The position numbers and the translations under genes are program-made. Under the pieces are notes generated by a model. The model worked only from the letters and a program-made list of their open reading frames with translations. It had not been told where the DNA came from and did no database searches. 8,265 nucleotides of DNA from JBFMAI01 sp040755725 (lineage in GTDB: Bacteria; Planctomycetota; Phycisphaerae; UBA1845; Fen-1342): assembly GCA_040755725.1 (NCBI GenBank), contig JBFMAI010000026.1, forward strand, positions 1 through 8,265. Reading direction: 5' to 3'. Shown here piece by piece: positions 1-6,020 of the stretch (the first letter of the stretch is position 1; each line of letters begins with the position of its first letter).

Positions 1-121
1 CAGCCTGCTCGAAGGGATCAACAACAAGATCAAAGTCATCAAACGCATGGCTTACGGCTTCCGCGACGACGCGTACTTCTTCCTCAAAATCCGCGCGGCG
101 TTCCCCGGAATTCGGAGATGA
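1..121 (+). CDS. ISL3-family transposase, C-terminal end (partial)
   Basis: The frame beginning at position 2 reads 39 residues and stops at TGA 119-121. It contains the typical C-terminal signature of ISL3-family (DDE_Tnp_ISL3) transposases: LEGINNKIKVIKRMAYGFRD followed by DDAYFFLKI. These enzymes catalyse cut-and-paste transposition of the element. The N-terminal and catalytic DDE part lies outside the window to the left. Family assignment rests on this C-terminal motif, which is very conserved, so I am confident of the family but cannot judge whether the gene is intact. It is transcribed toward the CRISPR array, which begins only 12 bp after its stop. Confidence 0.93.
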   Translation, partial: SLLEGINNKIKVIKRMAYGFRDDAYFFLKIRAAFPGIRR

Positions 122-133
122 ACCAAATTTTTT
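1..133 (+). mobile_element. Right part of an ISL3-family insertion sequence, end apparently missing
   Basis: The transposase end is followed by 12 bp (122-133, ending in six T) and then directly by the first CRISPR repeat. ISL3 elements normally carry a terminal inverted repeat of roughly 15-40 bp downstream of the transposase stop, often resembling GGCTCTTC at the outer end. No such sequence is visible in the 12 bp or just beyond. The IS end therefore seems to be lost, or merged with the first repeat. The T-run plus GCCG at the junction could be the inner part of an inverted repeat whose last bases were replaced by repeat sequence; that is inference. Confidence 0.6.
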
Positions 134-454
134 GCCGCGGTGGCCGACGCGGCCCTGATGGATGGACACATCGAGGGACGCCGTGAGCAGGTTGTGGTGA
201 GCCGGCCGCGGTGGCCGACGCGGCCCTGATGGATGGACACAGGCGTAGTGTTGCGTCACCGGCGGACCACACCCAGCGCCGCGGTGGCCGACGCGGCCCT
301 GATGGATGGACACCTCTTGGCGGCGGCCGCAATGCGGGACCCCGCATTGCCGCGGTGGCCGACGCGGCCCTGATGGATGGACACCGCTGTCACGCCGGGC
401 ACACAGGACACGTGATCCGCCGCGGTGGCCGACGCGGCCCTGATGGATGGACAC

Positions 455-506
455 ATCCGCCCCGGCCAGGGTGCTCACTTCCGACGCGGCCCTGATGGAT
501 GGACAC
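455..506 (+). repeat. Shortened spacer-repeat unit inside the array (internal deletion)
   Basis: After the repeat ending at 454 only 26 bp of unique sequence (455-480) precede a repeat copy lacking its first 10 bases. The match to the consensus begins at 481 (CCGACGCGGC) and runs to 506. The bases before it, GTGCTCACTT, match the missing repeat bases at only one of ten positions. The unit is 52 bp rather than the usual 69-73 bp, so about 20 bp spanning the spacer end and repeat start have been deleted. The GCCGCG half of one possible repeat hairpin is gone from this copy, so processing at this site may be impaired if that stem is the one used. Confidence 0.9.
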
Positions 507-718
507 GCCGCTCCCAGCAGCGCCCCGGCGATGGCCCCGCGCCGCGGTGGCCGACGCGGCCCTGATGGATGGACACCACCGTGATATGCGGATCCGCATG
601 GTCGAACACGCGCCGCGGTGGCCGACGCGGCCCTGATGGATGGACACCGCAGTATGGGGGTCCTTGTCGCCGCGCCGCGGCAGCCGCGGTGGCCGACGCG
701 GCCCTGATGGATGGACAC

Positions 719-753
719 GTCATCGACCCGCCTTGGCCAATGCGGAAGATCGA
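719..753 (+). other. CRISPR spacer 9, encodes a DPPW methyltransferase motif
   Basis: Read on the plus strand from its first base, this 35-bp spacer translates as VIDPPWPMRKI. DPPW is the catalytic motif of N6-adenine DNA/RNA methyltransferases of the MT-A70 type, and the following PM-K-I residues are familiar from phage- and plasmid-borne members. The spacer was therefore probably taken from such a gene. The translation is read directly; the family match is from memory. Confidence 0.75.
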
Positions 754-1218
754 GCCGCGGTGGCCGACGCGGCCCTGATGGATGGACACACTGTCGGCGG
801 ACATCTGGTACACTTGCATTAGAGCGCCGCGGTGGCCGACGCGGCCCTGATGGATGGACACGCGTCCTAGCGTGCGAGCGTTCATCCGCGCTCGCACGCC
901 GCGGTGGCCGACGCGGCCCTGATGGATGGACACGGGGGGCGTGACCGTCTCCACGTAGAAGACGCGTCGCCGCGGTGGCCGACGCGGCCCTGATGGATGG
1001 ACACCAGGTGGCAGGCCTCGGTGGGCATCGGCATCGAGCGCCGCGGTGGCCGACGCGGCCCTGATGGATGGACACGACCACCCGCAGCGTCCGGTACCGG
1101 CGGTATAGACGCCGCGGTGGCCGACGCGGCCCTGATGGATGGACACGACTTCCGCTTCATCGCTTTGCTCCTGGGCGTCCTCGCCGCGGTGGCCGACGCG
1201 GCCCTGATGGATGGACAC

Positions 1219-1253
1219 GATGTGTGGTGGTACGAGTTCGGAAGTGAACCTGT
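1219..1253 (+). other. CRISPR spacer 16, possibly from a MazF/PemK-type toxin gene
   Basis: From its first base the spacer translates as DVWWYEFGSEP on the plus strand. MazF/PemK-like endoribonuclease toxins often begin with a G-(D/E)-(I/V)-W-W-(V/Y)-(D/E)-F stretch followed by PVGSEP-like residues. The resemblance is suggestive, but eleven residues are too few to be sure. Confidence 0.4.
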
Positions 1254-1713
1254 GCCGCGGTGGCCGACGCGGCCCTGATGGATGGACACCATCTTGACGG
1301 CCGTCCGTATGGACGGCGGACGGCTAGCCGCGGTGGCCGACGCGGCCCTGATGGATGGACACCCTGCGTGCCTTGTACGAGGCCGTCTGGGAACACCGCC
1401 GCGGTGGCCGACGCGGCCCTGATGGATGGACACCGGCAGGGAACTCCGCCAGCACCTGCCCGCGCAGCCGCGGTGGCCGACGCGGCCCTGATGGATGGAC
1501 ACTCTGTAACAGATCGAACTGCGACTGCTCGGGGCGCCGCGGTGGCCGACGCGGCCCTGATGGATGGACACAACGTGCCGGCTACAGTCAGGCGCAGCCC
1601 TTCGGCGCCGCGGTGGCCGACGCGGCCCTGATGGATGGACACCGTCCACGCAGGCCCGGCCAATGGCCCCGTCAGCCGCCGCGGTGGCCGACGCGGCCCT
1701 GATGGATGGACAC

Positions 1714-1747
1714 TGCCCGACCCCGAGAACGGGTCCATGACGACACC
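1714..1747 (-). other. CRISPR spacer 23, encodes a DPFSGSG methyltransferase motif
   Basis: On the minus strand this 34-bp spacer reads GVVMDPFSGSG. DPF(S/G/A)GSGT is the S-adenosylmethionine-binding motif I of N4-cytosine and N6-adenine DNA methyltransferases of the M.MboII/ccrM type, common on phages and plasmids. Together with spacer 9 it gives two independent spacers with DNA-methyltransferase motifs of different types. Confidence 0.8.
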
Positions 1748-1853
1748 GCCGCGGTGGCCGACGCGGCCCTGATGGATGGACACCGTCTCGCCCTTCATCT
1801 TCACGCCGCCGCGGGGTGCCGCGGTGGCCGACGCGGCCCTGATGGATGGACAC

Positions 1854-1887
1854 TGAGCAAAAACCCACGGGTTGCCATCGCCGCGAT
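1854..1887 (-). other. CRISPR spacer 25, possibly from a tyrosine recombinase gene
   Basis: The minus strand reads RGDGNPWVFAQ in one frame. Phage-type tyrosine integrases frequently carry a GNP(Y/W)VFPG-like stretch between their catalytic residues. This is a weak, short match given as a lead. The spacer also contains two small inverted repeats, AACCC/GGGTT and ATCGC/GCGAT. Confidence 0.35.
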
Positions 1888-1959
1888 GCCGCGGTGGCCG
1901 ACGCGGCCCTGATGGATGGACACGGACGCGCTGCCGGAGCGCGTCCGCGACGACCTAAT

Positions 1960-1980
1960 GCCGCGGTGGCCGACGCGGCC
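1960..1980 (+). repeat. Terminal CRISPR repeat, only the first 21 bp remain
   Basis: The first 21 bp match the repeat consensus exactly (GCCGCGGTGG then CCGACGCGGCC). From 1981 the sequence (ACTCTGGCCC) departs from the expected CTGATGGATGG and is instead continuous with the mog reading frame on the minus strand. This is either a degenerate terminal repeat or a recombination breakpoint inside a repeat. The direct continuation into coding sequence favours a breakpoint. Confidence 0.85.
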
Positions 1981-2543
1981 ACTCTGGCCCGCAGTTCCTG
2001 CCCCAGGAGGGAACTTACGGCCGGCCCCGCTGTGTCCTGCATGGCACCCGCCGCGCAGCGGTCAGAAACCGTCAGCACGGCTGCTTGAATAACTTCGCGC
2101 GGGACGAGGCGATCGACGGCCACGGGCACGCCGGCGGCGATCTGGCCGCCGGTCAGGACACGAGCGAACAACCCGGCGCGCGGCATGATGCAATCTCCCG
2201 CCTGGTGGAAGATCGCGCAGCGCTGGTGGCACACCTTGCCGATCTGCGTGATTTCAAGGTCGGCGGGGCCGATCCGCAGGCGTGTGCCGATGCCCAACTT
2301 GTCCGAGGCGACGCCGGCGACGACGAGGTTTTCGCCGAAGGCCCCGGGTTGCAGGCTCAGACCGCGGGCGCGCATGGTTTCGATGTCCGCGTCGGATAGC
2401 AGGCTGACTTGGCGGTGGCCGGGGCCGGCGTGCGCGTCGCCTTCGAGGCCGTGGTCTTCTCGCAAGATCGCCCTCGGCACGGGGGACTTCCCTGTGCCCT
2501 TGCGGTCGGAAACGCAAACATGCAGGACTTCTCCGGCTAGCAT
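1981..2543 (-). pseudogene. MOSC-Mog fusion protein gene, truncated by the CRISPR array
   Basis: From ATG 2543 residues 1-145 form a MOSC domain (EGDAHAG near 34-40, GAFGENL near 67-73, and the cysteine-rich QIGKVCHQRCAIF with QAGDC near 100-118). A short linker leads at about residue 153 into the start of a MogA/MoaB domain, AAVLTVSDRCAAG followed by QDTAGPAV. MOSC domains are linked to Mo/sulfur transfer or Moco binding; Mog adenylylates molybdopterin. The Mog homology ends at about residue 188, where the gene meets a partial CRISPR repeat, so the MPT-binding and catalytic remainder (over 100 residues) is missing. The frame stays open through the array to 882, so a 553-residue chimera could be made in theory. 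The start is supported by GGAGGAGG 7 nt upstream and a one-base overlap with the moaC stop. Mog activity is almost certainly lost; the MOSC half could still fold. Confidence 0.88.
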
Positions 2544-3040
2544 CAGTGGGCCTCCTCCGACACTGGGCTTTCGGGCGCTTGGTACGTCCCGGAGCGTCCG
2601 CCTGACTTGCTGAGCAGCCGCACCTGCTGCAACACCATCGTGCGCGAGAGGGCTTTGAGCATGTCGTACAGCGTGAGGCCCGCGACGGCCGCGGCGGTGA
2701 GAGCTTCCATCTCGACGCCCGTCGTGGCGCGTGTGGCCGCGGTCGCGACGACGCGAATCCGATCCGGGGAGCTTTCGAATTCGACCGCGACATGATCGAG
2801 AGGCAATGCGTGACACAGCGGGATGAGGTCCGCGGTACGTTTGGCAGCCATGATTCCGGCCAGCCGGGCGGTCTCAAAGACGCTGCCCTTCGGTGTCCGG
2901 CCGCTGGCGACCGCGGTCATCACCTCGGGGCCAGTGACCAGAACGGCCTCCGCGACCGCCCGGCGGGGCGTCACCGACTTGTCACCAACATCAACCATGC
3001 GAGCGCGGCCGGCGTCGTCCAAGTGTGTCAGGTCAGCCAT
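2543..3040 (-). CDS. moaC: Cyclic pyranopterin monophosphate synthase MoaC
   Basis: This is a 165-residue protein, the normal length for MoaC. MoaC converts the 3',8-cyclo-GTP made by MoaA into cyclic pyranopterin monophosphate, the first stable Moco intermediate, in the cytoplasm as a hexamer. Family hallmarks are visible: KRTADLIPLCHALPL (67-81), TGVEMEALTAAAVAGLTLYDMLKA (107-130 region, with Asp126 and Lys129 matching the conserved catalytic pair) and LLSKSGGRSG near the C-terminus. I chose ATG 3040 rather than the longer frame because AAGGAG lies 5 nt upstream and MADLTHLD is the usual N-terminus. It starts 30 bp after the moeA stop, and its stop overlaps the next start (TGATG), implying translational coupling to MOSC-mog. 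It appears intact. Confidence 0.97.
   Translation of the reverse strand: MADLTHLDDAGRARMVDVGDKSVTPRRAVAEAVLVTGPEVMTAVASGRTPKGSVFETARLAGIMAAKRTADLIPLCHALPLDHVAVEFESSPDRIRVVATAATRATTGVEMEALTAAAVAGLTLYDMLKALSRTMVLQQVRLLSKSGGRSGTYQAPESPVSEEAH
2551..2558 (-). promoter_or_regulatory. Ribosome binding site fixing the MOSC-mog start
   Basis: GGAGGAGG on the minus strand, inside the last codons of moaC, lies 7 nt before ATG 2543. It decides this start over the upstream extension of the same frame, which is antisense-free but lies within moaC. Confidence 0.8.
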
Positions 3041-3070
3041 GTTTGCTCCTTCACACGGCACGACTTGCGG

Positions 3071-4261
3071 TCAATCCAGGCGATAGAAAGGCACCCGGTC
3101 TCCCGGAGACAATTGCATCCCGGTGCCGAGTTGCGCGAGGATCGACGCACGGGCGACGGCCACCACGTCGTGCGATCCTCTCCAGGTCAGAATGTGCACC
3201 GCGGCCAGGGGAAGCCCCGGCTGGAGCTGCGCCGGTGCAAGGATCGTTCGCGTGCCGTCGTTAATTGCCGGTTGCGCCAGCGTCCCTGTTTCCGGCTGCT
3301 CGTTAAGCGCCCCCGGGACGCCGGAAAGTACTTGGCCGAGTTGGCGGCCGAACAGCCGCCAGCCGACTAAGGCGGAGACTGGGTTTCCCGGGAGACCCAG
3401 GACCCACGCGGGGCCACGACGCGCCGCGAGAATCGGCTTACCCGGCTTTATGCTGACGCGATGGAAAAGGAGCTGCGCCCCTGCGCGTTCCAGCGCTTGC
3501 GGCACGAGGTCATAGTCGCCGACGGAAACCCCACCCGATGTCAGCACGAGGTCGGCGGTGCTCAAGGCATGTTCGAGCGCGGCGCGCAGGGCGTCTGGTT
3601 CGTCGGGCGCGTGCGACACCAGCGTTACCGGGAAACGGGCCCGCTGGGCCAGAGCGGCCAGCATGGCCCCGTTTGAATCGCGGATTTGGCCGGGCGCGGG
3701 CCGCTTATCAATAGGCACGAGCTCGGAACCCGTGGACAACACGGCCACCCGCGCGCGAGGCACGACCTGTATCTGGCTGGCTCCCGCCGCGGCGAGCAAG
3801 GCGACGAGCTGAGGCGTGACTTCATCTCCCGGGCTGGCCAGCAAGGCCCCGACGCGACAGAGTTCGCCTTGGCGGCGGACAAAGGCGCCCGGTTCAACCG
3901 GCGCCAGCTCGACGGTACCATCAGAGCGGCGTGCCGCCTGCTCCTGGGGAATGACGGCATCGGCTCCCACTGGAATCGTGGCGCCGGTGAAGATGCGCGC
4001 CGCCGTCCCTGGAGGAAGCAGCGCGGGCGGCTGTCCAGCGCGGACCTCGGCCACCACCGGCAGACGACAGCCCGCGGCGACCTCCGTGGTCCGCACCGCG
4101 TAGCCGTCCATGACCGAGACGTCGGCCGGCGGCAAGTCAATGTCGGCACAAGGAGCCTCCACGAGCCGGCAGCCGACCGCGTTCTCCAGGGACACGGTGA
4201 CGGCGGGCAGCGGTCGCGCTTCGGCGGACAGCAGTTCACGGGCGGCAGCGAGAGTCAGCAT
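3071..4261 (-). CDS. moeA: Molybdopterin molybdenumtransferase MoeA
   Basis: This is a 396-residue protein of typical MoeA length. MoeA inserts molybdate into adenylylated molybdopterin to give active Moco. Visible elements in order: the N-terminal MoeA domain with MDGYAVR (51-57) and FTGATIP (91-97); the molybdopterin-binding domain with VAVLSTGSELV (172-182), GQIRDSN (191-197), TSGGVSVGDYD (241-251), IKPGKP and LPGNPVSA (290-297); and a C-terminal domain IV ending PGDRVPFYRLD. The conserved acidic residues in GSE and GD are present, so it looks functional. ATG 4261 is preferred to GTG 4270 because GGTGA sits 5 nt before it and MLTLAAARELL is the usual start. It lies 43 bp after the permease stop. 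With Mog truncated, MoeA would lack its normal adenylylated substrate unless a second mog exists elsewhere. Confidence 0.96.
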   Translation of the reverse strand: MLTLAAARELLSAEARPLPAVTVSLENAVGCRLVEAPCADIDLPPADVSVMDGYAVRTTEVAAGCRLPVVAEVRAGQPPALLPPGTAARIFTGATIPVGADAVIPQEQAARRSDGTVELAPVEPGAFVRRQGELCRVGALLASPGDEVTPQLVALLAAAGASQIQVVPRARVAVLSTGSELVPIDKRPAPGQIRDSNGAMLAALAQRARFPVTLVSHAPDEPDALRAALEHALSTADLVLTSGGVSVGDYDLVPQALERAGAQLLFHRVSIKPGKPILAARRGPAWVLGLPGNPVSALVGWRLFGRQLGQVLSGVPGALNEQPETGTLAQPAINDGTRTILAPAQLQPGLPLAAVHILTWRGSHDVVAVARASILAQLGTGMQLSPGDRVPFYRLD

Positions 4262-4304
4262 GGCGTTCACCGGTGTACGCTTACGGCGCGCGGTTGCAGG
4301 ATGC

Positions 4305-5465
4305 TCATGCGGATTCCGTTCGCATGGCGGTCTGTAAAGCCGGCAGCCGCGTGGCCAAATAGTACAGCAACGTGCCGACGACGAAGCCGACGACGAAGCC
4401 GTGCGGGATGCTCACGGCCGCAATCGCGACCGGCAGCGCGATCGTCAAGTCGCGTGGCGACCGGACGACGTCGCCCACCAAGCGCATGAGCACCAGTCCC
4501 TCGAACACCAGCACCACCCCCAGAATCGGCAGTGGAAACACTTCCACCACTTGGGCCGCGACGTCCCCCAGCAGAAGCCCCAGCACCACGAACGCCGCGC
4601 CGTAGATCACAACGGAGCCCCCGGTTCGCGCGCCGAAGGCATAATGCCCGGCCAGCCCGCCGCAGCCGTGACAGACCGGCACACCACCGAGCAGCGGCGC
4701 GATGAGGTTGATGAGGCCGTAGGTGATTCCTAGCTGGCGAATCTGGATGTGTCGGTGCGGAAACAGGTCGGCGACCGTCTGCCGCGTTGCGATCAAGGAG
4801 TTGGACAGCGAGAGCGGCAACTGCGGCAAGGCCAACACCGCGGCTCCCGTCAGGATGTCGCTCCAACCCGGCAGGTGGATCTGCGGTAGGCGCAGCCCCG
4901 CCCCCGTCATGATGGCGGACCCGTCCACGCGCCAAACGAGCGCGTAGATCACACCCAGTGTGATGAGCACCAGTCCGGCCGGCGCGCGGCGGTTGCCCCA
5001 TAGGACCAGCATGACAACGAAGCCGGCCGCGGCCAACCCCCAACCGGCGGCACCGTGAGCGGGAACGTATTGCCGTAGCGCCAGGGTTGCCAGCGACAGG
5101 CCCAGTCCCAGTTGCACACCGCGCACGACGCAGTGCGGGATTATCCGTGCCAGCCGTTCCAGCGCGCCGGTGAGACTAAGCAGCAGAACGGTGACGCCGA
5201 CAGCAAGCCCCGCGCCGTAGAGCGTTTCGCCGGGAATGCCCTGCGCGATGACTAGGACCGCCATCACCTTCAGCGGCTGCACCGGCATCGGCAGGCCGTA
5301 CAGCACACCGGTCAGGATTTGCAGCAGGCCGAAGACGGCAAACACGCTGGCCGCATCCAGCCCGGCGGCCGCGATCATGCCCACCAACAACGGCAAATCG
5401 GTGCCGATGTCGCCGAAGCTTCCGGCCAACTCGTGTCGATCAAATCGGACGCGATCACGATTCAC
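4305..5465 (-). CDS. MOT1-like molybdate permease
   Basis: This is a 386-residue, strongly hydrophobic membrane protein with about ten predicted helices. It matches the MOT1 branch of the SulP-related molybdate/sulfate permeases (Pfam MFS_MOT1): GSFGDIGTDLPLLVGM at 15-30, PMPVQPLKVMAVLVIAQG at 59-76 and VCHGCGGLAGHYAFGARTGG at 264-283 are the two duplicated signature regions plus the N-terminal motif. MOT1 proteins import molybdate with high affinity, and the position inside a Moco operon supports molybdate as the substrate. There is no STAS domain, as expected for MOT1. The start is GTG 5465, which overlaps the upstream MOSC stop by 11 bp; only a weak AGGA lies upstream, so translational coupling is likely. 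Confidence 0.92.
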   Translation of the reverse strand: MNRDRVRFDRHELAGSFGDIGTDLPLLVGMIAAAGLDAASVFAVFGLLQILTGVLYGLPMPVQPLKVMAVLVIAQGIPGETLYGAGLAVGVTVLLLSLTGALERLARIIPHCVVRGVQLGLGLSLATLALRQYVPAHGAAGWGLAAAGFVVMLVLWGNRRAPAGLVLITLGVIYALVWRVDGSAIMTGAGLRLPQIHLPGWSDILTGAAVLALPQLPLSLSNSLIATRQTVADLFPHRHIQIRQLGITYGLINLIAPLLGGVPVCHGCGGLAGHYAFGARTGGSVVIYGAAFVVLGLLLGDVAAQVVEVFPLPILGVVLVFEGLVLMRLVGDVVRSPRDLTIALPVAIAAVSIPHGFVVGFVVGTLLYYLATRLPALQTAMRTESA

Positions 5466-5991
5466 GTTCGCTGCGGTCCTGTGCTGGAGAGGGGTGGCGT
5501 GCGGCGGGGTCCCTTTGCGGAGCGGTCACGGTGATTCGCTGGCCGGGCCAGACACGCCCCGGGTTCACCACTCGGGCGAAGAAGCCACAACGGCCAACGA
5601 CCACATGCTGGAGATCCGGATGGATGGCGTCTAGAACGTAACAGGGCTTGCGCAGCTCGGACAGTTCGAGGACGGGGCCGTTCTCGAAGACCAGCATCTG
5701 CCCGGGGGCCATCTGTTGAACGTTCAGCCCGCGCACGGTTAGGTTCTCGCCGATGGTTCCGGGCTGCACCGGGTAGCCTTCGGCGCGAAGCTGGTCGAGC
5801 AGTTCGATATCCTGGATGCAGACCGCCCGGTGCGGCCGGCGGTGCTTCTCGTGGTTGTGGCCGTCGCCGACCAACCCGTCCGCTTGCACCTCAGCGACGG
5901 AGACGGTTTGCTTGGGCACGCCGCCGGGCGAGATGCAGACAGCTACGACTACCGCCGCTTCCCGCAGATGTCGAGGGTCAATCGAACTCAT
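5455..5991 (-). CDS. MOSC domain protein (stand-alone)
   Basis: This 178-residue protein is one MOSC domain: DGLVGDGHNHEKHRR (38-52), PGTIGENLTVRGL (77-89), a cysteine in ELRKPCYVLD (Cys117), and GRCGFFARVV (133-142, Cys135). MOSC domains occur in Moco sulfurases and in small Moco-binding or carrier proteins, and this one probably handles Moco or sulfur transfer. The exact role is unknown. It is clearly diverged from the MOSC half of the MOSC-Mog fusion, whose cysteine pattern (KVCHQRC) differs, so the operon has two non-redundant MOSC modules. ATG 5991 is supported by AAGGAA 7 nt upstream and lies 29 bp after the moaA stop. The longer upstream extension of the frame runs antisense to moaA and is not real. 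Confidence 0.9.
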   Translation of the reverse strand: MSSIDPRHLREAAVVVAVCISPGGVPKQTVSVAEVQADGLVGDGHNHEKHRRPHRAVCIQDIELLDQLRAEGYPVQPGTIGENLTVRGLNVQQMAPGQMLVFENGPVLELSELRKPCYVLDAIHPDLQHVVVGRCGFFARVVNPGRVWPGQRITVTAPQRDPAARHPSPAQDRSERES

Positions 5992-6020
5992 GCTCGTGTT
6001 CCTTCGTCGGTCCGCAACGA

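Larger units (their letters stand above)
134..1980 (+). CRISPR. CRISPR array, 36-bp repeat, 26 spacers, no cas genes in window
   Basis: A 36-bp unit starting GCCGCGGTGG and ending GATGGATGGACAC recurs without variation at 134, 205, 278, 349, 419, 541, 612, 683, 754, 826, 898, 969, 1040, 1111, 1183, 1254, 1327, 1398, 1467, 1536, 1607, 1678, 1748, 1818 and 1888 (25 full copies). There is also a 5'-truncated copy at 481-506 and a 3'-truncated copy at 1960-1980. Spacers are 33-37 bp and unrelated to each other; only the fifth, at 26 bp, is shorter. The repeat can fold in its first half, either GCCGCG/CGCGGC around 8 nt or GGCCG/CGGCC around ACG. I orient it on the plus strand because the 3' end ATGGACAC resembles the common ATTGAAAC handle and because the degenerate terminal copy is at the right. 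The minus orientation is not excluded: the GGCCG stem would then leave an 8-nt 3' tail. Subtype cannot be assigned from the repeat alone. Confidence 0.97.

Noticed and set aside
122..133. T6 run before the first repeat as a transposase terminator or a CRISPR leader
   Set aside because: There is no stem before the T-run, and 12 bp is far too short for a leader with promoter and integration signals.
331..348. Rho-independent terminator in spacer 3
   Set aside because: The 8-bp stem is real, but no T-run follows on either strand, and the element lies inside a spacer.
84..1912. Many long open frames on both strands across the array, with blocks such as RRGGRRGPDGWT, VADAALMDGH and SIHQGRVGHRG
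   Set aside because: They are translations of the 36-bp CRISPR repeat, which is a multiple of three and stop-free in most frames. Their spacer-derived parts change every unit, so they are not a repeat-protein gene.
134..1980. A minisatellite or repeat-protein locus instead of CRISPR
   Set aside because: Identical 36-bp repeats separated by unrelated 33-37-bp unique sequences fit CRISPR and not tandem duplication of one unit.
2544..2877. Upstream extension of the MOSC-mog frame and other frames within moaC
   Set aside because: They are shadow frames of moaC, rich in Arg/Pro/Ser with no domain; the strong ribosome binding site places the start at 2543.
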